A DNA stretch of 64,000 nt from Enterococcus faecium (GTDB taxonomy: Bacteria > Bacillota > Bacilli > Lactobacillales > Enterococcaceae). Location: positions 1,238,501-1,302,500 of the forward strand of contig NZ_CP118955.1 in the NCBI RefSeq assembly GCF_029023785.1, in the 5' to 3' direction. Made by a program: the position numbers and the translations under genes. Positions 1-9,112 of the stretch are shown here, one piece after another; within the stretch, counting starts at the first letter, position 1; each line of letters starts with the position of its first letter. A model generated the notes under the pieces. The model worked only from the letters and a program-made list of their open reading frames with translations, made no database searches and had not been told where the DNA came from.

Positions 1-1824
1 GCGGCAAATAAAAGTGCATTATCTGAAAAAGAGATCTTAGATAAATACCAGAATATATACGGTGCTGCTGATGTCAAAGGACTTCAGATATCGAATCTAA
101 AAGTAGATAAAAAAGACGATTCTACTTACAGTTTTTCATATAAAGCAAAGATGAATACCTCATTAGGTGAATTGAAAGATCTTTCTTATAAAGGAACATT
201 AGACAGAAATGATGGTCAAACCACGATCAACTGGCAACCCAACTTGGTTTTTCCAGAAATGGAAGGAAATGACAAAGTAAGCCTGACCACACAAGAAGCA
301 GCAAGAGGGAATATTATAGATCGAAATGGTGAACCATTAGCAACAACAGGCAAACTAAAACAATTAGGAGTCGTTCCAAGTAAACTTGGAGATGGAGGCG
401 AAAAAACAGCCAATATCAAAGCGATTGCTTCCTCCTTCGACTTAACAGAAGATGCTATCAATCAGGCGATTTCACAAAGCTGGGTACAACCCGATTACTT
501 TGTCCCATTGAAAATCATTGATGGAGCAACGCCAGAACTTCCAGCTGGAGCTACCATTCAAGAAGTAGACGGCAGATATTATCCTTTGGGTGAAGCAGCT
601 GCTCAGCTGATTGGTTACGTGGGAGATATCACAGCAGAAGATATTGATAAGAATCCAGAATTAAGCAGTAATGGAAAAATCGGTCGCTCAGGTTTGGAGA
701 TGGCTTTTGATAAGGATCTTCGTGGGACAACAGGTGGGAAATTAAGCATTACAGATGCAGACGGTGTAGAGAAAAAAGTTCTGATCGAACATGAAGTTCA
801 AAATGGCAAAGATATCAAATTGACAATCGATGCGAAGGCACAAAAAACAGCTTTTGACAGTCTAGGAGGAAAAGCTGGATCAACTGTTGCGACAACGCCA
901 AAAACCGGTGATCTTCTTGCGCTTGCTAGCTCTCCAAGCTATGATCCAAACAAAATGACAAACGGGATCTCACAAGAAGATTACAAAGCTTATGAAGAAA
1001 ATCCTGAACAGCCATTCATCAGCCGATTTGCGACAGGTTATGCTCCTGGATCTACGTTTAAAATGATTACAGCAGCAATCGGTCTCGACAACGGCACTAT
1101 CGATCCAAATGAAGTGTTGACGATCAACGGGCTTAAATGGCAAAAAGACAGTTCTTGGGGATCTTATCAAGTAACGCGTGTCAGTGATGTATCACAAGTA
1201 GACTTAAAAACTGCTTTGATCTATTCCGATAATATATATATGGCACAAGAAACGTTGAAAATGGGTGAGAAAAAATTTCGTACAGGCTTAGATAAATTCA
1301 TTTTTGGTGAAGACCTTGATTTGCCAATTAGTATGAATCCAGCACAAATTTCTAATGAAGATAGCTTTAACTCAGATATCTTGCTAGCTGATACTGGATA
1401 TGGACAGGGCGAACTTCTAATTAATCCTATCCAGCAAGCAGCAATGTATTCTGTTTTTGCCAACAATGGCACACTTGTCTATCCTAAATTGATTGCAGAT
1501 AAAGAGACAAAAGATAAGAAGAATGTCATCGGCGAAACAGCAGTACAAACGATCGTGCCAGATCTGAGAGAAGTTGTGCAAGATGTAAATGGTACAGCAC
1601 ATTCTCTTTCTGCTTTAGGGATTCCGTTGGCAGCGAAAACTGGTACAGCGGAAATCAAAGAAAAACAGGATGAAAAGGGGAAAGAGAACAGTTTCTTGTT
1701 TGCTTTCAATCCTGATAACCAAGGTTATATGATGGTCAGCATGTTGGAAAATAAAGAAGATGATGATTCAGCAACCAAACGAGCATCGGAACTATTGCAA
1801 TACCTCAACCAAAATTATCAATAA
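1..1824 (+). CDS. pbp5: Penicillin-binding protein 5, low-affinity class B PBP (5' end outside window)
   Basis: Transpeptidase that cross-links peptidoglycan at the outer face of the membrane and gives enterococci intrinsic beta-lactam tolerance. The frame is open from base 1 with no start, so the N-terminus is cut off; 607 residues remain. Putting the active-site STFK serine (codon at 1051) at the known position 422 gives an offset of 71 and a full length of 678, the usual PBP5 length. SDN (1225-1233) and KTG (1636-1644) fall at 480-482 and 617-619. At positions known to vary between ampicillin-susceptible and resistant alleles I read D85, Q100, Q144, A172, I177, S216, A324, K496, T499, D525 and S667 (resistant-type), but M485, E629 and no serine insertion after 466 (susceptible-type). 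The membrane anchor lies outside the window. A strong terminator follows. Confidence 0.97.
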   Translation, partial: AANKSALSEKEILDKYQNIYGAADVKGLQISNLKVDKKDDSTYSFSYKAKMNTSLGELKDLSYKGTLDRNDGQTTINWQPNLVFPEMEGNDKVSLTTQEAARGNIIDRNGEPLATTGKLKQLGVVPSKLGDGGEKTANIKAIASSFDLTEDAINQAISQSWVQPDYFVPLKIIDGATPELPAGATIQEVDGRYYPLGEAAAQLIGYVGDITAEDIDKNPELSSNGKIGRSGLEMAFDKDLRGTTGGKLSITDADGVEKKVLIEHEVQNGKDIKLTIDAKAQKTAFDSLGGKAGSTVATTPKTGDLLALASSPSYDPNKMTNGISQEDYKAYEENPEQPFISRFATGYAPGSTFKMITAAIGLDNGTIDPNEVLTINGLKWQKDSSWGSYQVTRVSDVSQVDLKTALIYSDNIYMAQETLKMGEKKFRTGLDKFIFGEDLDLPISMNPAQISNEDSFNSDILLADTGYGQGELLINPIQQAAMYSVFANNGTLVYPKLIADKETKDKKNVIGETAVQTIVPDLREVVQDVNGTAHSLSALGIPLAAKTGTAEIKEKQDEKGKENSFLFAFNPDNQGYMMVSMLENKEDDDSATKRASELLQYLNQNYQ

Positions 1825-1846
1825 AAAATTGCTTTTTAAGTACAGT

Positions 1847-1882
1847 AAAAGGACTGTGGCGTTATCGTCACAGTCCTTTTTT
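1847..1882 (+). terminator. Rho-independent terminator of pbp5
   Basis: Twelve-bp perfect stem (1847-1858 with 1869-1880) around a 10-nt loop, ending in a T run, 23 nt after the pbp5 stop. The A-rich left edge could also serve the convergent napA. Confidence 0.9.
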
Positions 1883-1932
1883 CAAATAAACGGTTTTCAC
1901 GATGTCTCTTTCACAACTTCTTTTTGATTTAC

Positions 1933-3084
1933 TCACACTTCATAAACTTTTTTTGTAAAATATTTGAGAACAAGTGGAGAAATAAGTGTACTTAATAAAA
2001 TCACGATAACTAAAGGTGAATAGTACTGTGGTTCGATCAATTGACTTTGCTGTCCAATTTGTAAAATGATCAAAGCCATTTCTCCACGCGAAATCATACC
2101 AGCACCGACCATCAATGAACTATGTTGAGAAAAACCGGCAATCTGAGCACCAAAATAACCTCCAAGCAATTTGGTCAAAATCGCTACAAGCGTCAATATA
2201 GAAATAAAGAGTAGTTGTTCACTAAAGTCAGAAAAATCAACTTCTAATCCTACACTGACAAAAAATACTGGTATAAATACTGCATATCCTAAAGCCTCTA
2301 CATTGTGGTATACTTCTTCTTTAACCTTTGTCTGACTGACAGCTATCCCAGCAAAAAAAGCACCAATGACAGAGCTAAGCCCAACAAGATCCGCTACGTA
2401 AGACATTCCTAAACAAATAACTAGCGATACGATGATAATAGAAGAATTTGCGTACACTTTTTCTGCAAATGAAAGTAGGAAAGGCGCAATCCATTTGACT
2501 AATAAGAAAATAAAAACAAAATAAATTAGCTGTTCAATCAAAACAAGCGGTAAAGAAGCATTGCTAGAAGCTTCCCCCGTTAGAAAAGATAGGCTGAAAC
2601 TTAGAACTAAAACGACTAAAATGTCATCTACCACAGAAGCACCCAAAATTGTTGATCCTTCTTTTGTATTCACTACGTTTAGTTCTTTTAATACTTCTAC
2701 TGAAATACTGACAGAAGTTGCCGCAAGAATAATCCCAAAGAAAATCGCTTCATTTCCCGAAACTTGGAATGCTTTGCCTGTCAACCAGCCAAAAACAACC
2801 GGGAAGATGATCCCAAGCAAAGCAACGAACATACCAGGTCGGAAATATTTTTTCAAAAGAGATAAATCACTTTCCAGACCAGCTAAAAACATTAATAAGA
2901 TCACACCAATCTCCGAAAAGTCATGGACTAGAATATCAGGTTTGACCCAATTCAATCCAGCTTGGCCTAGCAAAACACCAACAAGTAATTGTCCAATCAC
3001 TGCTGGGATACCTAATCTCCGCGAGATATGTGAGCCAATCGTTGTTGAAATCAATATCAGGCATAAAATACCAATAAATTCCAT
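1933..3084 (-). CDS. napA: NapA-type Na+/H+ antiporter (CPA2 family)
   Basis: Membrane antiporter that exports Na+ or other cations in exchange for protons. The 383-residue product begins MEFIGILC and closely resembles, from memory, NapA of Enterococcus hirae, which has the same length. About 12 hydrophobic segments are visible, and the paired acidic motif VVDD in the middle matches the ion-binding aspartates of CPA2 antiporters. The frame is open 17 codons further upstream, but the ATG at 3084 has an AAAGGA sequence 9 nt before it, which the upstream candidates lack. It is convergent with pbp5 and preceded by the terminator of the DUF308 gene, so it is probably transcribed alone. Confidence 0.9.
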   Translation of the reverse strand: MEFIGILCLILISTTIGSHISRRLGIPAVIGQLLVGVLLGQAGLNWVKPDILVHDFSEIGVILLMFLAGLESDLSLLKKYFRPGMFVALLGIIFPVVFGWLTGKAFQVSGNEAIFFGIILAATSVSISVEVLKELNVVNTKEGSTILGASVVDDILVVLVLSFSLSFLTGEASSNASLPLVLIEQLIYFVFIFLLVKWIAPFLLSFAEKVYANSSIIIVSLVICLGMSYVADLVGLSSVIGAFFAGIAVSQTKVKEEVYHNVEALGYAVFIPVFFVSVGLEVDFSDFSEQLLFISILTLVAILTKLLGGYFGAQIAGFSQHSSLMVGAGMISRGEMALIILQIGQQSQLIEPQYYSPLVIVILLSTLISPLVLKYFTKKVYEV

Positions 3085-3163
3085 TCTCATCATTCCTTTG
3101 TATAAAATATAGCCCGAACTTAGCATAACATACATTATTGAAAAAATAGGAAAATATACTCAC

Positions 3164-3208
3164 AAAAAAACCAACAATCCAAAAGATTTTTTTGGATTGT
3201 TGGTTTTT
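3164..3208 (-). terminator. Terminator of the DUF308 gene
   Basis: Nineteen-bp near-perfect stem (3166-3184 with 3190-3208), A-rich on one flank and T-rich on the other, so it could work in both directions. It sits between the DUF308 stop and the napA start. Confidence 0.88.
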
Positions 3209-3237
3209 ATACGGTCTATTTTAATAACTAAAAATGA

Positions 3238-3768
3238 TTAACGTATAGTCATTTTTCTTATTCTGATGAAATTGATAATCTCCTGGATGCCCATGAAAAT
3301 CAAAATAAAGCCGAATATTTGGAATAGAAGCATCAAACTTTTGAATGGATTGAACAATAAGACGAATCCGCCAATCAACAACAGAATACTACTATAAACA
3401 CTCCAACTTTTAGCTTTTGTATTCATGCTGAAGAACAACTGGAACAAGCTGTTGATGATAACAGCTAATCCAAGAAGAATCGGCAGGATAGAAACGATTG
3501 CAGGTGCAAAAGCATAGACGATCAGAGCTAAGATCAGGAAAAAAAGACCACTGAACAGACCGATACTCCAAGAACCTGTTTTCCTTTTAAAACGGTAAGC
3601 CTCAAAAAGATTCAACAACCCAAGCAAAACAAGATAGGCGGTGATCAGATAACCGATAAAATGAAAAACAGCAGAAGGGTTTAGCACAATCGCAATCCCA
3701 GAAATAATATAAACAGCAGCTCTTAATAAGGCGTATTTTTGAATATTTTGTTTAATCGTCTCAAACAT
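3238..3768 (-). CDS. HdeD/DUF308-family membrane protein
   Basis: A 176-residue integral membrane protein with about six hydrophobic helices and a basic C-terminus (IRIRKM). The repeated pattern of a helix pair followed by a short Asn/Pro turn fits the DUF308 (HdeD-like) family. HdeD is linked to acid tolerance in E. coli, but most members have no assigned role and I infer none. The gene stands alone, ending 30 nt before a strong terminator. The ATG at 3768 is preceded by an AGGAGG-like sequence (complement of cctcct at 3779-3783). Confidence 0.75.
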   Translation of the reverse strand: MFETIKQNIQKYALLRAAVYIISGIAIVLNPSAVFHFIGYLITAYLVLLGLLNLFEAYRFKRKTGSWSIGLFSGLFFLILALIVYAFAPAIVSILPILLGLAVIINSLFQLFFSMNTKAKSWSVYSSILLLIGGFVLLFNPFKSLMLLFQIFGFILIFMGIQEIINFIRIRKMTIR

Positions 3769-3866
3769 ATAAGAAAACCTCCTTTGACTTATTTTAACGT
3801 GAACTAGTCATTTTACCAAATTAAATGTTACAAAATGAGCGAAGGAGAAGAATATCTCTGGAAAAA

Positions 3867-4217
3867 TCAACTTCTGAGGATCTTTTCCATTTTTTTGCCT
3901 TTTGCTAGCTCATCGATCATTTTATCTAAATAACGAATTTCTTTCATCAAGTTATCCTCGATGTCTTCTACTCGTACACCACAAACAACACCTGTAATCA
4001 AGGAACGTGAAGGATTGGGGACAGGGGCTTCCGCAAAAAATTGTTCGAAAGTCACTTGTTTTTGTAGTTGATATTCTAGTTCTGTTTGGGAATAACCCGT
4101 CAGCCAACAAATGATTTCATCTACTTCCTCTTTTATACGATCTTTTCTCTCCGCTTTTGCTACATACATAGGATAAACGCTTGCAAAACTTGTCGTAAAA
4201 ATACGATTTTGCGCCAT
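3867..4217 (-). CDS. DUF2200-family small cytosolic protein
   Basis: A 116-residue soluble protein with no membrane segment or signal peptide. The start [11 protein letters not shown], the central EIICWLTGY stretch and the [14 protein letters not shown] segment are those I associate with DUF2200. Function unknown; members are small, mostly helical proteins found widely in bacteria. The C-terminus is rich in Lys/Glu. AAAGGTGACTGATT precedes the ATG at 4217. The gene seems monocistronic, between the DUF308 gene and the ahpCF terminator. Confidence 0.75.
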   Translation of the reverse strand: MAQNRIFTTSFASVYPMYVAKAERKDRIKEEVDEIICWLTGYSQTELEYQLQKQVTFEQFFAEAPVPNPSRSLITGVVCGVRVEDIEDNLMKEIRYLDKMIDELAKGKKMEKILRS

Positions 4218-4302
4218 AATCAGTCACCTTTCTTTTTTTCAAATTATTTACTACTTATAGTATATAAGAAAAAGAGAAGAAAAAGCGATTATTCAAAAAA
4301 AC

Positions 4303-4342
4303 AAAAAGGATTGTGACAAAATTCTTGTCACCATCCTTTTTT
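4303..4342 (-). terminator. Terminator of ahpCF
   Basis: Hairpin (4303-4319 with 4325-4342, one mismatch) flanked by A and T runs, 32 nt beyond the ahpF stop in the direction of transcription. The A/T symmetry would let it work both ways. Confidence 0.85.
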
Positions 4343-4373
4343 CCGCTCTCTGACTTTTTACAATCTTCATAGC

Positions 4374-5903
4374 TCAAGTGCGCATCAGATAATCGAATGC
4401 TCCTAAAGCTGCAGTAGCTCCTGAACCCATTGAAACAATGATTTGTTTGTATGGACTATCTGTACAATCACCAGCTGCGAAAACGCCGGGGATATTCGTT
4501 GCGCCATTTTTCTCGGTCACTATTTCATTTCTTGGATTCATTTCGATCGTTCCATCTAGCCAATCCGTATTAGGGAGTAAGCCGACTAGAATGAATACTC
4601 CTGAAACAGCTAGTGTATGCATCTCCATCGTACGGCGATCGATATAGGAGAGAGATTCTACCTGATTCGTACCGCTGATTTCTTTCGTCGCTGCATGTTT
4701 GATAACAGTGACATTCGCAAGAGAGACTAGTTTATCCTGTAAGATTTGATCTGCTTTTAATTCTGGTAAGAATTCTAGAACATATACATGTTTTGCTAAC
4801 CCAGCCAAATCGATTGCTGCTTCAACACCAGAATTACCACCACCGATAACAGCAATCTCTTTTCCTTTAAATAAAGGGCCGTCACAGTGTGGGCAATAAG
4901 CAATTCCTTTATTTTTAAACTCTTTTTCGCCTGGTACATTGATAGAACGCCAGTGCGCACCTGTCGCGATGATGGCGGTTTTTGCTTTAAGTGATATACC
5001 GTTAGCTAAGCCAATATTAATAAAATGTTGCTCTTTATTTAAGGAAACGGCCTGTTGATTCATCATAATGTCGATAGGGTAACTACGCACATGACTTTCT
5101 ACTTGCTGCATCAATTTTGGACCTTCTGTGTAAGAGGTACCAATCATATTTTCAATCCCTAGTGTTTCAACGACTTGTCCGCCGAAAGAATCAGCGACAA
5201 GTCCTGTACGGATTCCTTTACGTGCTGCATAGATAGCTGCACTACTAGCTGCTGGTCCACCGCCAATCACTAATACATCATAAGGTTCTTTTTCAAACAA
5301 CTCTTCTTCAATCAAAGGGCCAGTGATTTTTTCAACAATTTGTTCGATCGTCATGCGTCCGCTACTAAATTCTTCTCCATTTAAAAACACAGTTGGCACT
5401 GCCATGATTTTTTTATCATCGATTTCTTTTTGGAACATCCCACCTTCAATCATCGTATGAGTAATATTTGGATTTAATACAGCTAATATATTCAATGCCT
5501 GTACAACGTCGGGGCAATTATGACAAGTCAAGCTAACATAACTGTCAAAATGCAATGTTTGTGTTATTTTTTTGATTTTAAGACTCAAAGATTCACTGAT
5601 TTTCGGTGCCCGTCCACTAATTTGTAACATAGCCAGTAAAAAAGAGGAAAATTCATGACCGAGGGGGATACCAGCAAAAACGATTCCACTTTCTTTGCCA
5701 ACTGGATTGATAGAAAAACTAGGTGTGCGCATCGAATCTCTTTTTTCCCAAGAGATTTTAGGAGACATTTCTGCTATTTCCTTCGTAAATTCAGCTAGTT
5801 TTTGACTATTTTCACTATTATCCAAACTAACAGAAAAAACAATAGGAGATTCAATCAGTGCTAAATATTGTTCGAGATTTTGTTTAGTTTCTTTGTCTAA
5901 CAT
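4374..5903 (-). CDS. ahpF: Alkyl hydroperoxide reductase subunit F
   Basis: NADH-dependent flavoprotein disulfide reductase that re-reduces the peroxiredoxin AhpC. The 509-residue product has the AhpF layout: an N-terminal tandem thioredoxin-fold domain with the redox pair CHNC (C127, C130), an FAD site GGGPAA near 214-219, a second Rossmann motif GGGNSG, and the core redox pair CPHC (C337, C340). The frame is open three codons upstream through GTG codons, but the ATG at 5903 has AGGTGG at correct spacing, overlapping the ahpC stop. It lies directly downstream of ahpC and is very likely co-transcribed and translationally coupled with it, under the PerR-type box upstream of ahpC. Confidence 0.96.
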   Translation of the reverse strand: MLDKETKQNLEQYLALIESPIVFSVSLDNSENSQKLAEFTKEIAEMSPKISWEKRDSMRTPSFSINPVGKESGIVFAGIPLGHEFSSFLLAMLQISGRAPKISESLSLKIKKITQTLHFDSYVSLTCHNCPDVVQALNILAVLNPNITHTMIEGGMFQKEIDDKKIMAVPTVFLNGEEFSSGRMTIEQIVEKITGPLIEEELFEKEPYDVLVIGGGPAASSAAIYAARKGIRTGLVADSFGGQVVETLGIENMIGTSYTEGPKLMQQVESHVRSYPIDIMMNQQAVSLNKEQHFINIGLANGISLKAKTAIIATGAHWRSINVPGEKEFKNKGIAYCPHCDGPLFKGKEIAVIGGGNSGVEAAIDLAGLAKHVYVLEFLPELKADQILQDKLVSLANVTVIKHAATKEISGTNQVESLSYIDRRTMEMHTLAVSGVFILVGLLPNTDWLDGTIEMNPRNEIVTEKNGATNIPGVFAAGDCTDSPYKQIIVSMGSGATAALGAFDYLMRT

Positions 5904-5912
5904 ATCCACCAC

Positions 5913-6476
5913 CTAAATCTTTCCAACAAGATCAAAACTTGGTTTCAATGTTTCGCCACTTTCTTTCCATTTTGCCGGACAAACTTCACCTGGGTGGGTA
6001 CGTACATATTGAGCAGCGCGAATCTTATCAATCAGTGCACTAGCGTCACGACCGATTCCATCTGCATTGATTTCCATAGCTTGAACGATTCCGTCTGGAT
6101 CAATAATAAATGTTCCTCGCTGAGCTAATCCTTGCTCTTCATCCAAAACATCAAAAATACGAGAAATCTGATGAGACGGATCACCGATCATCACGTATTC
6201 GATTTTACCGATAGCATCTGATGTATCATGCCATGCTTTGTGAGTAAAGTGGGTATCGGTAGAGCAAGAAAAGACTTCAACACCTAAAGATTTCAATGTA
6301 CTGTATTGTTCTTGTAAGTCTTCTAATTCAGTAGGACAAACAAAAGTAAAATCAGCTGGATAGAAGCAAAGAATACTCCAGTTCCCCATAAGATCTTTTT
6401 CACTGACTTCTAAAAATTCTCCTTGATGATAAGCATGTGCATTAAATTCTTCGATTTTTTTCCCAATCAATGACAT
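5913..6476 (-). CDS. ahpC: Alkyl hydroperoxide reductase subunit C (2-Cys peroxiredoxin)
   Basis: Cytosolic typical 2-Cys peroxiredoxin that reduces H2O2 and organic peroxides. The 187-residue length is standard. The peroxidatic cysteine is C47 in DFTFVCPTE and the resolving cysteine is C166 in EVCPAKW. It is the first gene of ahpC-ahpF. A GGAGG sequence precedes the ATG at 6476. A promoter with a PerR-box-like palindrome over its -10 lies immediately upstream, so peroxide induction is the expected regulation (inference). Confidence 0.97.
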   Translation of the reverse strand: MSLIGKKIEEFNAHAYHQGEFLEVSEKDLMGNWSILCFYPADFTFVCPTELEDLQEQYSTLKSLGVEVFSCSTDTHFTHKAWHDTSDAIGKIEYVMIGDPSHQISRIFDVLDEEQGLAQRGTFIIDPDGIVQAMEINADGIGRDASALIDKIRAAQYVRTHPGEVCPAKWKESGETLKPSFDLVGKI

Positions 6477-6504
6477 AGTAAAACCTCCAATAATAATTAT
6501 TTAT

Positions 6505-6519
6505 TTATAATTATTGTAA
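6505..6519. promoter_or_regulatory. PerR box at ahpC
   Basis: A 15-bp palindrome fitting the Bacillus PerR pattern TTAnAATnATTnTAA at every fixed base. It overlaps the predicted ahpC -10, the expected place for a repressor. Confidence 0.75.
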
Positions 6520-6542
6520 TTTAGTTGGAGTTGCAAAGTCAA
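6513..6542 (-). promoter_or_regulatory. Predicted ahpC promoter
   Basis: On the minus strand, TTGACT (6537-6542) and TACAAT (6513-6518) are separated by 18 nt. The -10 lies inside the PerR-type box. Confidence 0.7.
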
Positions 6543-6619
6543 TGGATATTTTGTTATTTAATAAAGATTACTCAAAAACGAAGGTTAATTATAAAAATAG
6601 AAGAGGTCGCAAGAAAATG

Positions 6620-7282
6620 CTACTGCTGGAAATACTCGGGATAACGTTGAGTAACAGTTTCCTGTTCTTTCAGCATCATGTGTAAGTGCAATCCCGTTTG
6701 AAATCGAGCTTCTTCTGGTTTTTTATCAACTAAAGCCTTGAGTAAATCATAATGTTGTTCCATGATCGTTTCCCATGGAAGCCCCTGAATGGTCACTCGT
6801 AACCAGCGGAAACGTTCTAAATGGGTATTATGGTCATCTAACCAGTTCCAAACTTCTTTTCTTCCTGCAATTTCGAAACAAGCTTCATGAAATAAATTAT
6901 CTGCACGGAAAAAAGCGCGTTCGTCATTTATTTTGACTGCTTTTTCTTGTTCTTCTAAAATCGTTTCTAGCACTATTCGTGTTTGTGTGTCCAATTTGGA
7001 ACAACATTCAATCATGATTTGCTCTTCCAACTGTTCTCGGACAAAGCGAGCATTTTCTGCAGAAACAAGATTAATTTTTGAAACATACGTACCACTTTGA
7101 GGTATCGTATACACGAGTTCTTGCTGACGTAGTTGAATCAATGCTTCGCGAATGGGAGTCCGGCCGATAGCAAGATGTTCCTCCAGTGCCTTTTCAGATA
7201 TTTTCCTTCCAGGTTCTAAGTCAGCATAGATAATTTGTTTACGAATCGCTTGATAAGCTTGAGATTGCAAGCTGCTTTTCAT
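6620..7282 (-). CDS. GntR-family (FCD) transcriptional regulator, probable hexuronate repressor
   Basis: A 220-residue DNA-binding protein. The N-terminal winged helix (about 5-70) carries the GntR signature GRTPIREAL. The C-terminal FCD effector domain keeps the usual Asp/His metal-binding positions (RADNLFHEA, EQHYDLL, LHLHMML). The frame is open 20 codons upstream, but only the ATG at 7282 has a good ribosome site (GGAGG, 8 nt). It is divergent from uxuB-uxuA, and FCD regulators next to uxu genes commonly control hexuronate use (UxuR/ExuR-like), so this is its likely target. A 7-bp-arm inverted repeat in the uxuB leader is a candidate operator. Confidence 0.85.
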   Translation of the reverse strand: MKSSLQSQAYQAIRKQIIYADLEPGRKISEKALEEHLAIGRTPIREALIQLRQQELVYTIPQSGTYVSKINLVSAENARFVREQLEEQIMIECCSKLDTQTRIVLETILEEQEKAVKINDERAFFRADNLFHEACFEIAGRKEVWNWLDDHNTHLERFRWLRVTIQGLPWETIMEQHYDLLKALVDKKPEEARFQTGLHLHMMLKEQETVTQRYPEYFQQ

Positions 7283-7392
7283 CTTTATTCCTCCAAAATC
7301 ATTTCTATGAACGTAGTATAACAGAAGAGGTCTGAAAAACAATCTGGTATGTCACATTAACTAGTAAATTTGTATAAATAGTAAAATTTTGG

Positions 7393-7421
7393 TTGACATA
7401 GCGATTTTTATTGCATAAAAT
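7393..7421 (+). promoter_or_regulatory. Predicted uxuBA promoter
   Basis: TTGACA (7393-7398), a 17-nt spacer and TAAAAT (7416-7421), 45 nt before the uxuB start. A close match to the vegetative sigma-factor consensus. Confidence 0.75.
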
Positions 7422-7435
7422 TCACTTGAATACAA

Positions 7436-7453
7436 AAACTAATATGTTAGTTT
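7436..7453. promoter_or_regulatory. Candidate operator in the uxuB leader
   Basis: Perfect inverted repeat AAACTAA-TATG-TTAGTTT between the -10 and the ribosome site of uxuB. Its position would let a bound GntR protein block transcription. The pairing with the adjacent GntR gene is inferred. Confidence 0.55.
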
Positions 7454-7465
7454 AGGAGGGGAAAA

Positions 7466-9112
7466 ATGATTGATTTAAACAACTGGAGGAACTTTATCCC
7501 TGAATTATCTCAAAAAGAAGTAGAAATACCTCATTTTGACCGTGCATCATTAAGAGAAAATGGACAAAAAAATCCTGTCTGGATCCATTTCGGTGGCGGA
7601 AATCTTTATCGAGGATTTCATGCAGAAATCGCTCAACGTTTAGCGGATCTAGGCGAATTGTCCACTGGTGTCATTGTTTGTGAAACATTCGATGAAGAAA
7701 TAATTGAAAGGGCTTACCAAGATTTTGATGATTTGATTCTTGAAGTGGTCATGCCAAGCAGTGGAGAGTTCGTCAAACGTATATTAGCTGCGACAGCTGA
7801 CAGTCTGTATTGTCATCCAGATTGTTCTGAACACTTTGATAAGATGATTCGACACTTTGAAAATCCTAGTTTACAATTAGTTACTTTTGCTATTACTGAA
7901 AAAGGTTATCGATTGAAAGATACAAATAATAAATATATAGGACCGATTGCAGTCGATATAAAAAATGGTCCAAAGAAGCCATCACATACAATGAGTATTC
8001 TTGCTGCGCTACTTTATAAACGTTTTTTATCTGGAGCTTGGCCGATTGCACTTGTCTCTACAGATAATTTTTCACAAAACGGTAGTCAATTACGTACTTC
8101 TTTGCTAACGATCGCAAAAGAATGGCAAAAGGAAGGTTATGTACAAAATACATTTATCCAATACTTATCGAATGAAGAAATTGTTGCGTTTCCATGGACG
8201 ATGATTGATCGTATCACCCCGAATCCTTCCTTGTCAGTTAGCAAAATGTTGGCAAAAGAGGGCTTTTCAAATATGTCGATTTTCCAAACCGCAAAAGGAA
8301 ATAATATTGCTCCATTTGTCAATACAGAGGACATCCATTATTTAATCATGGAAGATCATTTTCCCAATGGACGTCCGAAATTCGAAAAAGCTGGGGTATT
8401 CTTGACTGATCGTGCAACGGTAGATAAAGCAGATACGATGAAGGTGACGACTTGCCTTAATCCTTTGCATACGTCTTTAGCTATTATGGGTTGTTTACTG
8501 GGGTATAGGAGCATAGCTGAGGAGATGAAAGATCCAGATTTATCGCTGCTAGTTTCTGAAATCGGGTACAATGAAGGCCTCCCAGTTGTGGAGTCTCCAG
8601 GTATCATTGATCCAAAGATCTTTCTGGAAGAAGTAATTACTGTGCGCTTTTCTAATCCAAATATTCCTGATATGCCTCAGCGAATCGCCACGGATACCTC
8701 TCAAAAGGTGGCGATTCGTTATGGTGAGACGATTAAAAAATATATGGAAATAGAAGTTAAAGACCCGCAGACACTTGTATTCATACCATTGACTCTCGCT
8801 GCTTGGCTTCGATACCTTATTGGCATTGATGATCAAGGAAAACCATTCATCCCGAGTCCAGACCCACTATTGACAGACTTTCAGCATAAGCTTTCCGATA
8901 TTCAACTGGGTACGCAAGATACATCACATATTCATGAGAAAATGGCTCCTATTTTGTCAAATAAAGAAATTTTTGGTGTAGATCTTTACCAAGCAGAGCT
9001 TGGCAGAAAAATAGAAGAAATGTTCATCAAGATGGTAGCAGGACCGAATGCCGTACGAAAAACATCACAGGATTACTTACAAGAACATGGAGGAAATTTA
9101 TCATGGAAATGA
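7466..9112 (+). CDS. uxuB: Fructuronate reductase / mannitol dehydrogenase family
   Basis: NAD-dependent polyol dehydrogenase-fold enzyme, here most likely reducing D-fructuronate to D-mannonate (or tagaturonate to altronate) in hexuronate breakdown. At 548 residues it is in the range of the long-chain mannitol dehydrogenase family. The N-terminal nucleotide-binding segment reads IHFGGGNLYRGFHA (about 31-44), and the SVSKM..NMKVTTCLNP-type central region with LHTSLA is typical of the family. An AGGAGGGG ribosome site precedes the ATG. Its last 10 bases overlap the start of uxuA, which supports the fructuronate assignment and translational coupling. Confidence 0.88.
   Translation: MIDLNNWRNFIPELSQKEVEIPHFDRASLRENGQKNPVWIHFGGGNLYRGFHAEIAQRLADLGELSTGVIVCETFDEEIIERAYQDFDDLILEVVMPSSGEFVKRILAATADSLYCHPDCSEHFDKMIRHFENPSLQLVTFAITEKGYRLKDTNNKYIGPIAVDIKNGPKKPSHTMSILAALLYKRFLSGAWPIALVSTDNFSQNGSQLRTSLLTIAKEWQKEGYVQNTFIQYLSNEEIVAFPWTMIDRITPNPSLSVSKMLAKEGFSNMSIFQTAKGNNIAPFVNTEDIHYLIMEDHFPNGRPKFEKAGVFLTDRATVDKADTMKVTTCLNPLHTSLAIMGCLLGYRSIAEEMKDPDLSLLVSEIGYNEGLPVVESPGIIDPKIFLEEVITVRFSNPNIPDMPQRIATDTSQKVAIRYGETIKKYMEIEVKDPQTLVFIPLTLAAWLRYLIGIDDQGKPFIPSPDPLLTDFQHKLSDIQLGTQDTSHIHEKMAPILSNKEIFGVDLYQAELGRKIEEMFIKMVAGPNAVRKTSQDYLQEHGGNLSWK

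Noticed and set aside
2561..3112. 183-codon plus-strand open frame opposite napA
   Set aside because: It lies entirely inside a well-supported antiporter gene on the other strand, and its composition is that of an antisense frame.
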